From: Branchiostoma floridae
Taxonomy: Eukaryota > Chordata > Leptocardii > Amphioxiformes > Branchiostomatidae
NCBI RefSeq assembly: GCF_000003815.2
Contig: NC_049986.1
Location: forward strand, 24,831,695-24,895,694
Reading direction: 5' to 3'
DNA: 64,000 bases
Position numbers and translations under genes: made by a program. This document shows positions 48,001 through 57,990 of this stretch, one piece after another (the stretch's first letter is position 1; each line of letters opens with the position of its first letter). The notes below the pieces were generated by a model, which was not told the DNA's origin, searched no databases, and was given only the letters and a program-made list of their open reading frames with translations.

Positions 48001-48520
48001 CATTTTTCTTACGCCCGTTCTGAGAGGATTTTAAGGCTCCAAAAGCTAAACCAGAGTCAGCCGGTATTCTCAACTTAATAGCGGCGGCGGCCATGTTTTT
48101 GCAACTTGCGCCGTTTTTGACCGAGGTTTTGAAATAGAACCCTCGATCGAACAGGGGGCGGGGCTTATGGTGTTCGGCTGGAAGGGTCCATTGACAGCTA
48201 TGGCTGTAGTGCTGATTTGCTAGTTGCTACCCTACCAGTATGCTGATTGGCTAGTTTGAACCCAACAAGCATGCTGATTAGCTAGTTTGAACCCAACAAG
48301 CGTGCTGATTGGCTAGTTTGAACCCTACCAGCGTGCTGATTGGCTGTTGTGTTGCAGGTACGACCCAGGATACGACGGTCCGTACTTCATGATGAACGGG
48401 CAGCCTGTGGATGAGTACGGCCGTCCTGCGTACCCGTACGAGGTGCCTGTCGATCCGTACGGCCGGCCGATAACCCCAGCCGATATGGAGGGGGAACATC
48501 CGGGATACGGGTACAGATAG
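44916..48520 (+). CDS. Partial gene (last three exons), Tyr/Pro/Gly-rich C-terminus
   Basis: Exons 44916-45015, 46130-46222 and 48358-48520 join in frame (AG|C, then AG|G) and give about 116 residues ending EHPGYGYR before TAG at 48518-48520. The first exon includes HDGNVSPSDLLDDYG and HPGYG, the second FMMSDGQVLDEFGRP, the third FMMNGQPVDEYGRP, VDPYGRP and HPGYGYR. Thus a DGxx..LDE(Y/F)GRP module is repeated across exons. No transmembrane segment or catalytic motif is seen, and I do not recognise the family; it looks like the low-complexity tail of a longer protein. The first exon starts in phase 1, so upstream exons must exist, but none was found. High GC at coding positions and matching phases support a real gene. 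Confidence 0.65.
45300..46129 (+). repeat. Minisatellite with embedded 3' splice sites, leading into exon B
   Basis: Units of 55 and 71 bp (CCCCCTATTGTCCAGTGATC, AAACTGCACCC, TACAGCCCACCTGTACATGT) give way at 45990-46129 to 26-30-bp units of ACATTCCAGCCCACCTGTAC plus ATGTGACTAT. ACATTCCAG|CCC occurs near 45606, 45728, 46006, 46033, 46063, 46093 and 46121. The last is the acceptor used by exon B in my model. Confidence 0.8.
46130..46222 (+). CDS. Exon B of the plus-strand gene
   Basis: The acceptor is ATACATTCCAG|CCCAG (46129/46130) and the donor ACCAG|GTTTAA (46222/46223). The first base completes a split AG|C codon, then P-A-V-A-R and FMMSDGQVLDEFGRPLSLSL. The frame remains open upstream through several 30-bp repeat units, so the exon may be longer in some transcripts. 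Confidence 0.65.
46565..47402. repeat. 33-bp minisatellite, about 25 units, in intron 2
   Basis: The unit is ATGGTGCTGATTGGCCAGTC then AGTAGATCTGTCC, highly uniform, with CCAATCA, GGGCAGTC and CCTGTCAG variants. Because 33 is a multiple of three, open frames of 270-391 codons run through it on both strands (MVLIGQSVDLS, GADWPVSRSVH and a minus version). Each unit holds ATTGG, the core of a CCAAT box. The array is split on its right by a DNA transposon; diverged units resume at 48205. Confidence 0.9.
47403..48195. mobile_element. DNA transposon inserted in the minisatellite, 793 bp
   Basis: GTCAATGGACCCTTCCAGCC plus GAA (47403-47425) is exactly inverted at 48173-48195. Weaker inverted similarity continues inward over about 80 bp, including TCTATTT and CTCGGTCAAAAAC. 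No target duplication can be assigned because of the repetitive surroundings. The interior includes a GGCGGCGGCC stretch near 48080 and no transposase. Confidence 0.7.
48205..48350 (+). repeat. 34-35-bp repeat units just before exon C
   Basis: Four units of GTGCTGATTGGCTAGTTTGA plus ACCCxACxAGC run up to the acceptor of exon C. They share TGCTGATTGG with the 33-bp array on the far side of the transposon, so the two are probably one diverged array. Confidence 0.75.
48358..48520 (+). CDS. Exon C (terminal coding exon) of the plus-strand gene
   Basis: The acceptor is TTGTGTTGCAG (48347-48357). It begins G|TAC GAC and encodes YDPGYDGPYFMMNGQPVDEY, then GRP, a YEVPVDPYGRP repeat and a final HPGYGYR before TAG. 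GC-rich synonymous sites contrast with the AT-rich sequence after the stop. Confidence 0.75.
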
Positions 48521-49542
48521 GGCCGGGGAAGGGAGTCAATGGTAGCCAAACAACAAGTAAAACAGCTACGTTGTAAGAGATGCAAGAATGTTACAGTAGA
48601 TAAGTAATACGAAACAAGTAATGACAGTGAGTCAGTAACAAATTTGTCGTCCATATTTAATCATTTTTCCATTCATATCATACAAGCAGTAGAAAAATAT
48701 TCTCATCTAGATATTACCATTTTATGCGCTTGCAACAGACATGGTAGACTACTTACTAGTGTACATTCATTAAGCATTCAAATTAAGAGTTCAAATGTAT
48801 AACTTGAAATTCATTTGATTTCTGGTATCTCCAATTGCAGTTGAACAGTGTTTGTTTTTTCCCCTAAAAGAAAACTGTTAAAGTTTGACTTTCTTAACAG
48901 GATTCGTACCGGTAGCATTCATTCTCATGGAAGTCTGTGGTACATTGTGTGTAGATATTGTTTTCCTGGTTTTTAAATATGAACATATGCTTTATGGTGT
49001 AAGTTTGATTTGTACAATGTTTTAATTTTTTTTTAAGACTGCATTGTTTGCTGTAGCCTAGCTCACAGACTTTATAACTTTGAATCACAAGCTGTGAAAT
49101 AGTAATATTCTCCAAGCAGGCCAGTACCATACAGCAGAACCCCCCAACCCCTGACCGAAACCTCTGCTTGGAGAATATTACTATTTCACAGCTAATACAT
49201 GTTATACATGAGAGCCTAAACTAATTGTATTAGAGGAGAGAAGTGTGTGAGTTTTACAGTTTTTCTCCCAATAGTAAATGCATGTGATGTCATCTGTAAT
49301 CCTTTACTCTACTTACAGCTGTGTGAACATATTGTGATGTGAATTAAAAGTATAGCAGTCAATAACGATAACATGTCAATGCTTTCTTTTGATCTGATAG
49401 TCTAAACTGCAGTTCCTTAGATGATGATAGGTGGCATCGCTGAGCTGTACACTACAGTAACCAGAGAAGCCAGCCAGACTGATGTAGGGACTGGTAGTTA
49501 TTGTTGTCGTTTGTTTGTTTGTTTATTAATGAGGAATGAGGG
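48521..49542 (+). other. Probable 3' UTR and downstream sequence of the plus-strand gene
   Basis: AT-rich and without further coding exons. No AATAAA is evident; ATTAAA at 49343-49348 is a possible polyadenylation signal, which would give a 3' UTR of about 0.85 kb. It contains the hairpin at 49090-49193. The end point is inferred. Confidence 0.4.
49090..49193. repeat. Perfect 30-bp hairpin with 44-base loop
   Basis: AGCTGTGAAATAGTAATATT plus CTCCAAGCAG (49090-49119) is exactly inverted at 49164-49193. It lies in the probable 3' UTR of the plus-strand gene. It may be a small foldback MITE; the stem length would also suit a long-stem small-RNA precursor, for which there is no direct evidence. 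Confidence 0.8.
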
Positions 49543-49782
49543 TGTCACGAGGTGACATCGTGATCACTCTGTGATCACCCCTGGTGTGGGGAGTGTCACC
49601 CGAGTAATTGGGAGCAGATGTACAGGGGTTTGAGAAGGGACACGTATCAGGGTAGGGGATTCCAGCTAGAGACGCCGACAGGGTAGGACGTGCCCAGATT
49701 GTCCTGAATAAAGTTATCATCTCCGCAACATCATGCCTCTGTCCTGATCCTTGACTTGACTCACTACCATGCCACCGTGACA
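49543..49782 (+). repeat. 5' LTR
   Basis: 240 bp, TG...CA ends, AATAAA at 49707-49712. No difference from the 3' LTR was found when reading the two side by side. The short palindrome GTGATCAC occurs twice near the start. Confidence 0.85.
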
Positions 49783-51215
49783 TCTGGTAGTACGGCTGGG
49801 GTGAGTCAAGTGCAACGGACGGGACAGGGGCAACGAGAGGGACAAGGAGAGTTGAGCGAGTGACGGTGACCGAGCGAGAGGAAGGAGGAGGGGAGGCGTC
49901 CAGCAAATACAGGCTGAGTGACCCCGACACTGAGAGAGGCACCGGCCTACCGAGCCCGCGGGGTTGACCAGCAAGGGGCAAGACGACGCTGAGCGAGTGT
50001 CGGTTACACAGTCGAGCAGGAGGGGAGGCGTCCGAGAGATGCAGGCCGAATTCGACACTGACAGAGCTCCGGCCCGGAGTGCGGCAGTAACGACCTGTGG
50101 TAGCGGCAAAGAGAGCGGCAGTGGCCGGTGCAAGGCTGGACAGCCACGCGGCGGGCGGGATGGTGGCCGGAGAAAGAGCGGGCCCGGGCAGAGAGTCCAT
50201 ACAGAGAGAGACACAGAAGGAAGGTCGGTGGCTCGCATAATATCATTGGCGCACCGTGTACACCGGCCTAGTTCTGTTACTTACTTTGATAAATGATTTG
50301 TTGTAGTAGTTTTAGACTTGTTAGAATGTAGGCAACCAATGTTAGATAAATTATGTCAGTGCTATCAGGAATACAGTATAGATTAGCTGAGCAGCGAGTA
50401 TCATGCGGACGTGGCGGAAGTCAGTGGGGGGGAGTCACCAGATAGGTCAGTTTAGATGTAAGATAGACAGATAGAGATAGAATTATAGATATACATGTGG
50501 GTTTTACTCCCCGGGATAGTAATGTGTAGTTCGTATGATGTTACCATATAGCAGGTCAGGGGTGTCCGGCGTTTCATGTAGTTGTCGGAAGGTCTATTTG
50601 TTGTGTTTATGTGTTGAGGAGATATTAATGTTTAAGTCGAGAGGTAGAGGAGAGAGCAGCGGAGTTGAGTTGAGACGTAGATGAGGTGTCGAGGTTAGAA
50701 GTCCGGTGTTATGTGTATGTGCGTCAGTGGTTGCTTTGCGTGCCCTGTCCGACCCCAACCTCTACAGGCGAGACTCCACAGCACGACTCGGCAGACAACG
50801 ACGCCCCGAGGGCCCGACGTCGTATAGAAGTCGTCGTCGTGGGAGCATCCAGCCGGGAGGCCTCTGTGGACAAGACAAGCCTCTTCCCGACGGGCAGAGG
50901 AGTTCCTGTCGTTTCCTGTGGTTCCGGGACACACCCGGAAGTGCGCAAGCCGGCCGCCGAGGAGGAAGTTGGCGCGGGACACCTGGCAACCATTTGATGA
51001 ACTTTTGTTGTTGTAAATTGTTATGTTTTTGCTGTTGTTTTGTAAATGTCGGAATGTCGCTGACCTGCATTGTAGAAGAATTAGTAGTATTGTATAGAAG
51101 TATGTAAAAGAAAAGCGGTGATGATCTTCATGATGATAATTGATATGTCCCGGTAATCAATAATTGATAACAGCTGTCAACAATGTGGAAATTGTTTTAA
51201 AAATGAGGGGTGAGG

Positions 51216-51455
51216 TGTCACGAGGTGACATCGTGATCACTCTGTGATCACCCCTGGTGTGGGGAGTGTCACCCGAGTAATTGGGAGCAGATGTACAGGG
51301 GTTTGAGAAGGGACACGTATCAGGGTAGGGGATTCCAGCTAGAGACGCCGACAGGGTAGGACGTGCCCAGATTGTCCTGAATAAAGTTATCATCTCCGCA
51401 ACATCATGCCTCTGTCCTGATCCTTGACTTGACTCACTACCATGCCACCGTGACA
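51216..51455 (+). repeat. 3' LTR
   Basis: 240 bp, same sequence as 49543-49782, AATAAA at 51380-51385, immediately preceded by a polypurine tract. Identical LTRs suggest recent insertion or gene conversion. Confidence 0.85.
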
Positions 51456-51822
51456 AGAGTTGGCCTGCTGAGTGCTTTCTATTGAGGTCATGAAAGAAGT
51501 TTTAAGGGTCAGAAAAAATATAACAAAAATACAGATTACTTGATTAATTAAAGGTCTAAGAAGTCTTAAAATGGATTGGTACTATTTTCACATAAATGAT
51601 ATAACAAAAAAACATATAACAAAATGAAAGTTGGCGTAAGGTTTGTTCCAGTTTTTCTGTCTTGTCTGATACGACAAGACTGTTCAGTGGATCAACTAGC
51701 AGCAGTGAAGTCAGAAAAAAAATTCTAATTTGGGAATTTCCGCTTCGACAAAACTTTTCAGCTACTTGTTGTAAACCTTCAAGGCAGCTGTCCTATCTCA
51801 GGTTAAGTATGACTGTAGTCAG
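51456..51822 (-). other. 3' flank / possible 3' UTR of the minus-strand gene
   Basis: AT-rich sequence after the TGA at 51823-51825 (minus strand). No canonical polyadenylation signal was found on the minus strand before the LTR, so the transcript end is uncertain. Confidence 0.35.
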
Positions 51823-54800
51823 TCAGGACTCCTGACGAGCCAGTTTGCGTCTCATCTGTCTCGCCTGGTTTCCGTACCTTCTCGCTTTTCTATAATCTCC
51901 TAAGGCAGCCCAGGCCGATGCCAGGCAGCTGAGGGAAGCAACGATACCATGGTTTTCTGCACGCGCACCATACACGTTTCTTTGCATCTGTAGGGCATGG
52001 TTAAAGGAGTCAATGGCTTTGCTGTTCTCACCAAGGTGAAGGTTGGCTGTTCCGATGGATTGGAGTATGGAGGCAGTGTGAGGATGCGCTGTACCATGGA
52101 TACTCTGGGACAGCTTTAGCTCCTGTTCTAGGTGGTTTATAACGTTTCTGTAATTACCGAGACCGTGCAGAGCAAATCCCATCCGTCTAAGTGTGAGGGC
52201 AATGTTGGGATGTGCTGGATCTGAGTCATGGATAGTTTGAAACATCTGCAGTGACTGTTCATAGTAGCCCAGTGCATTTTCGTAATCCCTCAGATCAGTA
52301 CAGGCTTCTCCCAAGTTACTAAGGGACACAGCAATATTGTTATGAGCTGTTGTCTCACCATAGACAGTTTTGTGCATCTGCAGAGCCTGTTCAAAGAACT
52401 TGAATGCTTGTTGGTAATCACCCAGACCTCCCCAGGCAACTCCAGTGTTATTGAGGACGTCGGCAGTTTTAGGATGTGCTGTATCCGGACCAAAGACCCT
52501 TTCCAACATATCCAACGCCTCTTCAAGGTATACCAGTGCTTTTTGATGAATCCCAAGGTTATTGCAGGCTCCTCCAAGGTTGTTCAGGGTGTTTGCAATG
52601 TTGGCATGTGCGGTGTCTGGACCATACATTCTCTTGTACATCTGAAGTACCTCTTCATAGTACTTCATTGCCTTAAAGTCATCACCTAGTTTGCTCCAAG
52701 CTGTTCCCAGGTTGTTGAGGGAGATGGCAATGTGAGAATGTGCTGTACTTGGGCCATGGATCCCCTTTAAGATTTGAAGAGCCTCTTCGTAGCAACTGAT
52801 TGCCTTGTCTTGTTCATCTGAACTCCACCAGATGTGTCCGATGTTGTTAAGAGCCTGCGCAACATCTGGATGTTCATCGCCGTAGATTTCTCTTGTCATT
52901 TCCAGTCCCTGTTGCAGATAGATATGTGCCTGTTTCTTATCCGGATAGAGCCACGATGCTCCCAGGTTTGTGAGTGTTGATGCAACTACAGGATGCGTCT
53001 CACCATAAAAAGCCCTGTACATGTTCAGTGCCAGTTCCCTGTAGCTGATAGCTTTCTGGGGATTCCCAAGTTCATGACAGGCCGCTCCTAGGCTGGTAAA
53101 AGATACAGCAATATCAGGATGTGCCGATATCTGACCATACAGACTCCTTCTCATCTGCAGAGATTTCTCAAAGAACCTGATAGCCTCCTGGTAATCACCC
53201 TTGTCAATCCAGACTAAACCAACGTTGTGAAGTGACGTGGCAATGTTAGGATCTGACGTACCATAAACCCTACAACTCATCTCTAATGTTCTTACAAAAT
53301 AGTCGACGTATGCTTTGTTGTGGTCTCCAAGCTTTTGATAGGTTAACCCCAGAAATGAGAGGGCTGTGGCAATACTAGAATGTGGTGTACTTTTTCCGTA
53401 CAACTTGGTACATATATCCAGTGCCCTCTGAAAGTAGTTGATTGCTTCCATATAATTAGCCAACTCATACAAGGATGACCCTATTCTGGTTAGTGACATG
53501 GCAATTCTAGGATGCCCAATACCTAGCAAGCTGAACATGTGGGACATCTGATGTGCTTGTTCAAAGTAGTGGATGGCTTGTTGATGATCTCCCATGTTTT
53601 GCCAAGCTAACCCTAACATCAATAGTAATTCTTCTCTTGTCGACACATCAGCGCCTTTGTCCAAAGCCTCTTCACAGCATTCAGCAGCTTCCATGTTGTA
53701 GCCCAGTGTCACGTACATCCATCCTTTTTCCAAAGGGGAGTTGTCAAATAACCTGGTGTTTTTTAGCAGACTCTTGTGCCCAGAGTATGCTTGTTTATTA
53801 GACAGAGACTTCCTGAGCGGATTTGCTGTGAAGTAGTATCTGAACAGCTGGTGGACATCAGAAATGTAGAACACCTTCTGCAAGTGAACAGTTTGTTCGT
53901 CGCTGTCACCCTGTGTTGTTGTCATTGCCGACAGAGCTGACAGGTTTTCCTTCTGTCCACCATTTGCCATGTAGGTTCTCAGTCTGAGTTCTGCTGAGAT
54001 GCTGACCAGCACCTTCAGGTGATGTGAGTTTTCTGCACTAACGACTTTGGCTCTTTTCATGTCGTCAATTGTTCTCCACACTGTGGTCGGTAAAATGTCT
54101 TTACATAGTGCCAAACAGTCCACCGCTACAGACGGGAATCGGTAGATCTCCTTCTTCACATCGAAAAGGACGGAAGTGGGTCTTTGCTCTTCAGCCTTTG
54201 TCAGATTCTCCTGAATTATCTCCTCCGCCAGCTTCCGAGCCATCTCTCCATCGCGAGCCTTCAGCTTGTTGGTGATAATGGCGACATAGTCATCAACTAA
54301 TCCCTGCTCTCCTACTATCATGGATACGTTTCTCAAGACACTACAGAGGTGATATCCTTCCTGAAGGTATAGAGAAGCATCAGTTTCTAAGATCTCTGCC
54401 ATGTTCCTTGGTGTGCGGATGAGTTCACTAGCTTCTTCAGTCGCCGTTCCCTGTCTGCCCAGTGGGGTCTTGCTCGCTTTCGGCATGGAGCCGTCAAACG
54501 CAAACCCACGTGGTGTAATAGAGTCATAATACCAGTTGTCCAGTGGGTCGTCTGAGTCGAAGTCATTCAGACTTGTTATCCCCATGGCTGGGAGGATGGT
54601 TTCTCCCAGGTTGACCACCTTGAGGTGCAGGTAGTGAGTCAGTCGCCGGAAATACGCGACATTTGCGTCATTTTCCTCCTCTATCAAGATGGCGAACTCC
54701 AGGTCTGAGTATGGAGTTACCAGCCCTGTGGCCTGTGAACCCAAACCTATCAGGGCATACTTACAGGGAGGGGAACCCATCACTGCGATACACTCATCTA

Positions 54801-55259
54801 CAAGTTGGGTTATGAATGCCTTCCTGTCCTTAGAGATCTTCTCAAACAACCGTCTGACAGCGTCAGCTCGCTTAGCTTCTATCTCTCTTGCTGACTGACT
54901 TTCCTCGTCATGTATGTAGGGATTCAGCTCTTCGTCGATGGTTTCCATTTCCTGTTTGATCTGGGCCCGGATTTTCCTAAGCTCATCTTTATGTTTACGA
55001 GCGTTATCCATGTACACTCTGTCAGTAATAGAATCTATAGCTAAGGCATACTTAAGGAACAATCTTTCTGTTTCTGTAACTGCTTTGTTAAGCTTGCGTT
55101 TTAAGGCTCTATTCCCAGACCTTGCCACTGCTGCCTGGTACAGCGCCGCCGCCTTGACAAAGTCTCCCCCGTCTCCTGTTTGACAGCCTTGCCTGCAGTA
55201 GACATCGCCCAACTTGTGCAGGGGTGACACCTCTTTTTCATATTGTAGACCTGTGGGAT
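51823..55259 (-). CDS. Exon 3 of the NTase-TPR gene (3.4 kb, terminal)
   Basis: Minus-strand acceptor CATTTCTCTGCAG ends at 55260. The exon starts AT|CCC ACA GGT, completing a G|AT codon (Asp), then [20 protein letters not shown]. The TGA stop is at 51825-51823. A long uninterrupted 1144-codon exon holding all of the NTase and TPR parts is notable. The first Met-like start at 55230 is only a GTG inside the exon; the true start is in exon 1. Confidence 0.92.
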
Positions 55260-56251
55260 CTGCAGAGAAATGTCAAGGAATACATTTATCTCGACCAAAA
55301 AAAAGCTCCATATCATGAAAACTGAAAAAGATCCAACCCATACTCGATATGCCACATTTGAGGTGATTCCTGGTTCCTTTGTCAGATGGTCTATAAGCTA
55401 CCAAAGTCTGACTTATTTTTCTATCATCTTACCTTCCCTTGTAGACGTTCCTGCACAGTTTTTATTCATACATCTCATTAAGATTACTGCAATCCACATG
55501 TACAACATAGTTCCAAGATAAGTTCTTTCCTACCTCTGACATGTACGAGCCTGAGAGCTGCTGCAAAGTGTTTCTCTGCTGAGTCCAGGTCTCCCCCATG
55601 TAGAGCCTCCTCTCCTTTCTGTAGGTGTTCTCTGTACTGGCTGGAGAAATTTTACAAAACAGATCACGGTAAATAGGGTGTAGTACAGATTGGACAGAAA
55701 GGTGTCACAGATTTTGGTGTTAAATGCCGAGGTACATAGACAGTACTTGATTCGTTACACAATTAAGTGACAGTCACTTTTATCAAACATATCATGAAGC
55801 TTAATTTTTTTATATCTCCTTCCTACTACATGTACTATTTCGTCATCAATTCATCGGTGTCCTATATTGATACTGACTGGTGTAATGTTCATAACAAGTA
55901 TTGGACCACTGTCGGTAAAAGTGAAAAAGGTGCTGTTAAAATAGTTTGTTTGTTTGTTTATTTCACAACTTTTAAATGTTCTCTTTCCAACGAAGAAAGC
56001 AACACAACATTTTCAATGTCTTTTATGAATTATCACATTAAATACAATACAAGATTTGTTGACACGACAAAAAAGTATGGTCAACTATAAACTATAAAAG
56101 ACATAAGCGTCCTGTCAACTGAGGTCACTTACTTTAATATATCCGCAACAAGACGGCCATGACCTTCAGATGTGATGGAGGTTGTGACCTTGACCATGCT
56201 GTTTTCATTGGTCAGCTCATGTCTAGTCGCCATATTGTCTCGTCGAGTCAT
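51823..56251 (-). CDS. Nucleotidyltransferase (DUF294/GlnD-like) and TPR-repeat protein, about 1220 residues
   Basis: Exons 56251-56133, 55640-55534 and 55259-51823 join in frame. Residues 1-75 come from the first two exons; residues 55-115 look like a pair of TPR-like helices ([11 protein letters not shown], then [14 protein letters not shown]). Residues 125-230 are charged and probably coiled. Residues 240-340 hold a nucleotidyltransferase core: GLGSQATG with GS at 249-250 and YSDLE with D261 and E263, fitting hG[GS]x(n)Dh[DE]h; a later FAFDG may give the third acidic residue. Residues 420-515 resemble the helical domain that follows this fold in GlnD/DUF294 proteins. From about 585 to 1205 are some 14 TPR repeats of about 44 residues of kinesin-light-chain type (LNNLGxAWxxLGDYxKAxxY). 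No signal peptide or membrane segment, so probably cytosolic. The substrate is unknown. Similar NTase-TPR proteins are, to my knowledge, multicopy in amphioxus. Confidence 0.9.
55534..55640 (-). CDS. Exon 2 of the NTase-TPR gene
   Basis: Minus-strand acceptor AAATTTCTCCAG (ending 55641) and donor CAGAG|GTAGGA (55534/55533). It encodes [20 protein letters not shown] and [15 protein letters not shown] between split codons. The phases match both neighbours exactly. Confidence 0.85.
56133..56251 (-). CDS. Exon 1 (first coding) of the NTase-TPR gene
   Basis: Reads ATG ACT CGA CGA directly after an acceptor-like TTTTTACAG, so a non-coding first exon probably lies further upstream (higher coordinates). 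Donor TTAAA|GTAAGT at 56133/56132. It encodes [20 protein letters not shown] and 19 more residues, ending in split AA|C. A second Met at residue 7 is an alternative start. Confidence 0.75.
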
Positions 56252-56479
56252 CTGTAAAAACAAACACAAATGGTCTAGCTGCTATACCACAGATTTACGC
56301 CATGCTTAAGACTTTGTTATCAAAGGCTATTACTCTTGTTTACGACGCTTTCCACCAATGCCAATACTCTTACCAAAGTGCAAAAATAAAACTAATCATC
56401 TAAGTCAAAACAAGACAATTTAATCGCCATGACGTGGGCGCGCCTCTCATTTATTTATTTATCAATTCATTTATTAGTC

Positions 56480-57990
56480 TGTGACCAGAACCTCTGGTCG
56501 ACAGACTTTTAGTTTTGTCTGGTTTTCGCGCGTTCGCAGCTGTATCTGTATGTTCCCATTGTCTGAATTCTATGTGGTTTGGCAGGTCCTCTGTACTGAG
56601 GTTGACGATGATGCACGTGGATTTTTTTGGCGGCAGGTGGTCTTATTACGGATGTTATAAAACTAACACCCCTACAAAATGTTCATCTTCCGGTGTATTG
56701 GTCCAGATTCCCTGTATATGGGTCATGCGGTAATTGATATTGTCAAGCAGATACGTGGTTTTATCTGATCGTCAANNNNNNNNNNNNNNNNNNNNNNNNN
56801 NNNNNNNNNNNNNNNNNNNNNNNNNNNNNNNNNNNNNNNNNNNNNNNNNNNNNNNNNNNNNNNNNNNNNNNNNNNNNNNNNNNNNNNNNNNNNNNNNNNN
56901 NNNNNNNNNNNNNNNNNNNNNNNNNNNNNNNNNNNNNNNNNNNNNNNNNNNNNNNNNNNNNNNNNNNNNNNNNNNNNNNNNNNNNNNNNNNNNNNNNNNN
57001 NNNNNNNNNNNNNNNNNNNNNNNNNNNNNNNNNNNNNNNNNNNNNNNNNNNNNNNNNNNNNNNNNNNNNNNNNNNNNNNNNNNNNNNNNNNNNNNNNNNN
57101 NNNNNNNNNNNNNNNNNNNNNNNNNNNNNNNNNNNNNNNNNNNNNNNNNNNNNNNNNNNNNNNNNNNNNNNNNNNNNNNNNNNNNNNNNNNNNNNNNNNN
57201 NNNNNNNNNNNNNNNNNNNNNNNNNNNNNNNNNNNNNNNNGAATCAAATATTGCAAGCAGATGCGTGGTTTTATCTGATCGTCAAAGTTATTCGCGTTCG
57301 CATCTGTAACTGCATGTTCCCGTTGTCGCATACGTACGTTGTTTGGCAAGTCCTCTGCACTGAGGTTGACGATGATGCACTTTTTTTTCGCGGCAGCTCG
57401 TTTTATTATGGATGTATAAAAAAAATATTACCCCTACAATTTCTTCGTCTTGTGGTAAATATCACCCCTACAATTTCTTCGTCTTGTGGTGTTTTGGTCC
57501 AGAGCCGCTTTGTGTGAGTCTTGCCATAATGAAATATTGCAAGCAGATGCGTAATGTTTTCTTGTCGTCAAACGCGCGTTCGCACCTGTATCTGTAGTTT
57601 CCGTTGTCGCATACGTTTGTGGTTTGGCAGGTTCTCTGCACAGTGTTAGACGATGACGCACGGTGTTTTTTTGTCGCGCTAGTTGCTCTCATTATGGATG
57701 TAATAATGTCAGATATCACCCCTTGAAATTGTACGTTTCACGATGTATTGGTCCAAGTCTGCTTGTTCAAGCAAATGCGTGATATGTACATCAATTTTAC
57801 GCGCGCTTTAATCTGTATTTGCATATTTCCGTTGTCGTTTTATCACGTTTACGCGCAGTCGTATTTGTATCTGTATGTTCTCTGTGTGAATCGTATGTGG
57901 TTTGGCAGGTCCGCTATGTACACTGAGGTTGTCGATGATGCACGTGGGTTTGTTTTGGCGGTGTGTTTCGGTTCTGGGCCGCTTTGACAG
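56480..57990. repeat. Satellite-like tandem array around a large gap
   Basis: Units of roughly 230-300 bp share GTTTTATCTGATCGTCAA, GCGTTCGCAxCTGTA, TCTGxATGTTCCCxTTGTC, GTGGTTTGGCAGGTCCTCTG and GAGGTTGACGATGATGCAC. Copies begin near 56480, 57245, 57535 and 57770, on both sides of the 465-base gap. The true copy number is likely higher than assembled. Confidence 0.75.
56776..57240. other. Assembly gap (465 N)
   Basis: The same repeat lies on both edges (ATCTGATCGTCAA before, TCAAATATTGCAAGCAGATG after), so the gap probably reflects unresolved array copies. Confidence 0.98.

Larger units (their letters stand above)
49543..51455 (+). mobile_element. Short non-autonomous LTR retrotransposon
   Basis: Two 240-bp direct repeats (49543-49782 and 51216-51455) that read identical to me start TGTCACGAGG and end ACCGTGACA, with AATAAA inside. 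Two bases after the left LTR lies TGGTAG (49785), a plausible tRNA primer-binding site. A purine tract (51199-51215, AAAAATGAGGGGTGAGG) directly precedes the right LTR. The 1433-bp interior is GC-rich with an internally repeated GGAGGGGAGGCGTCC block, and has no gag, protease, reverse transcriptase or integrase. This is the TRIM/LARD type. The flanks (GAGGG and AGAGT) are not a clear target duplication. Confidence 0.85.

Noticed and set aside
49526-50200. 224-codon minus-strand frame and overlapping frames in the GC-rich interior
   Set aside because: It lies across the LTR and interior of the LTR element, antisense to its polarity, with no domain similarity. GC-rich DNA gives long chance frames.
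55230-55232. Start of the NTase-TPR protein at this position
   Set aside because: The codon is GTG inside an exon. Two upstream exons join in frame and supply an ATG at 56251.
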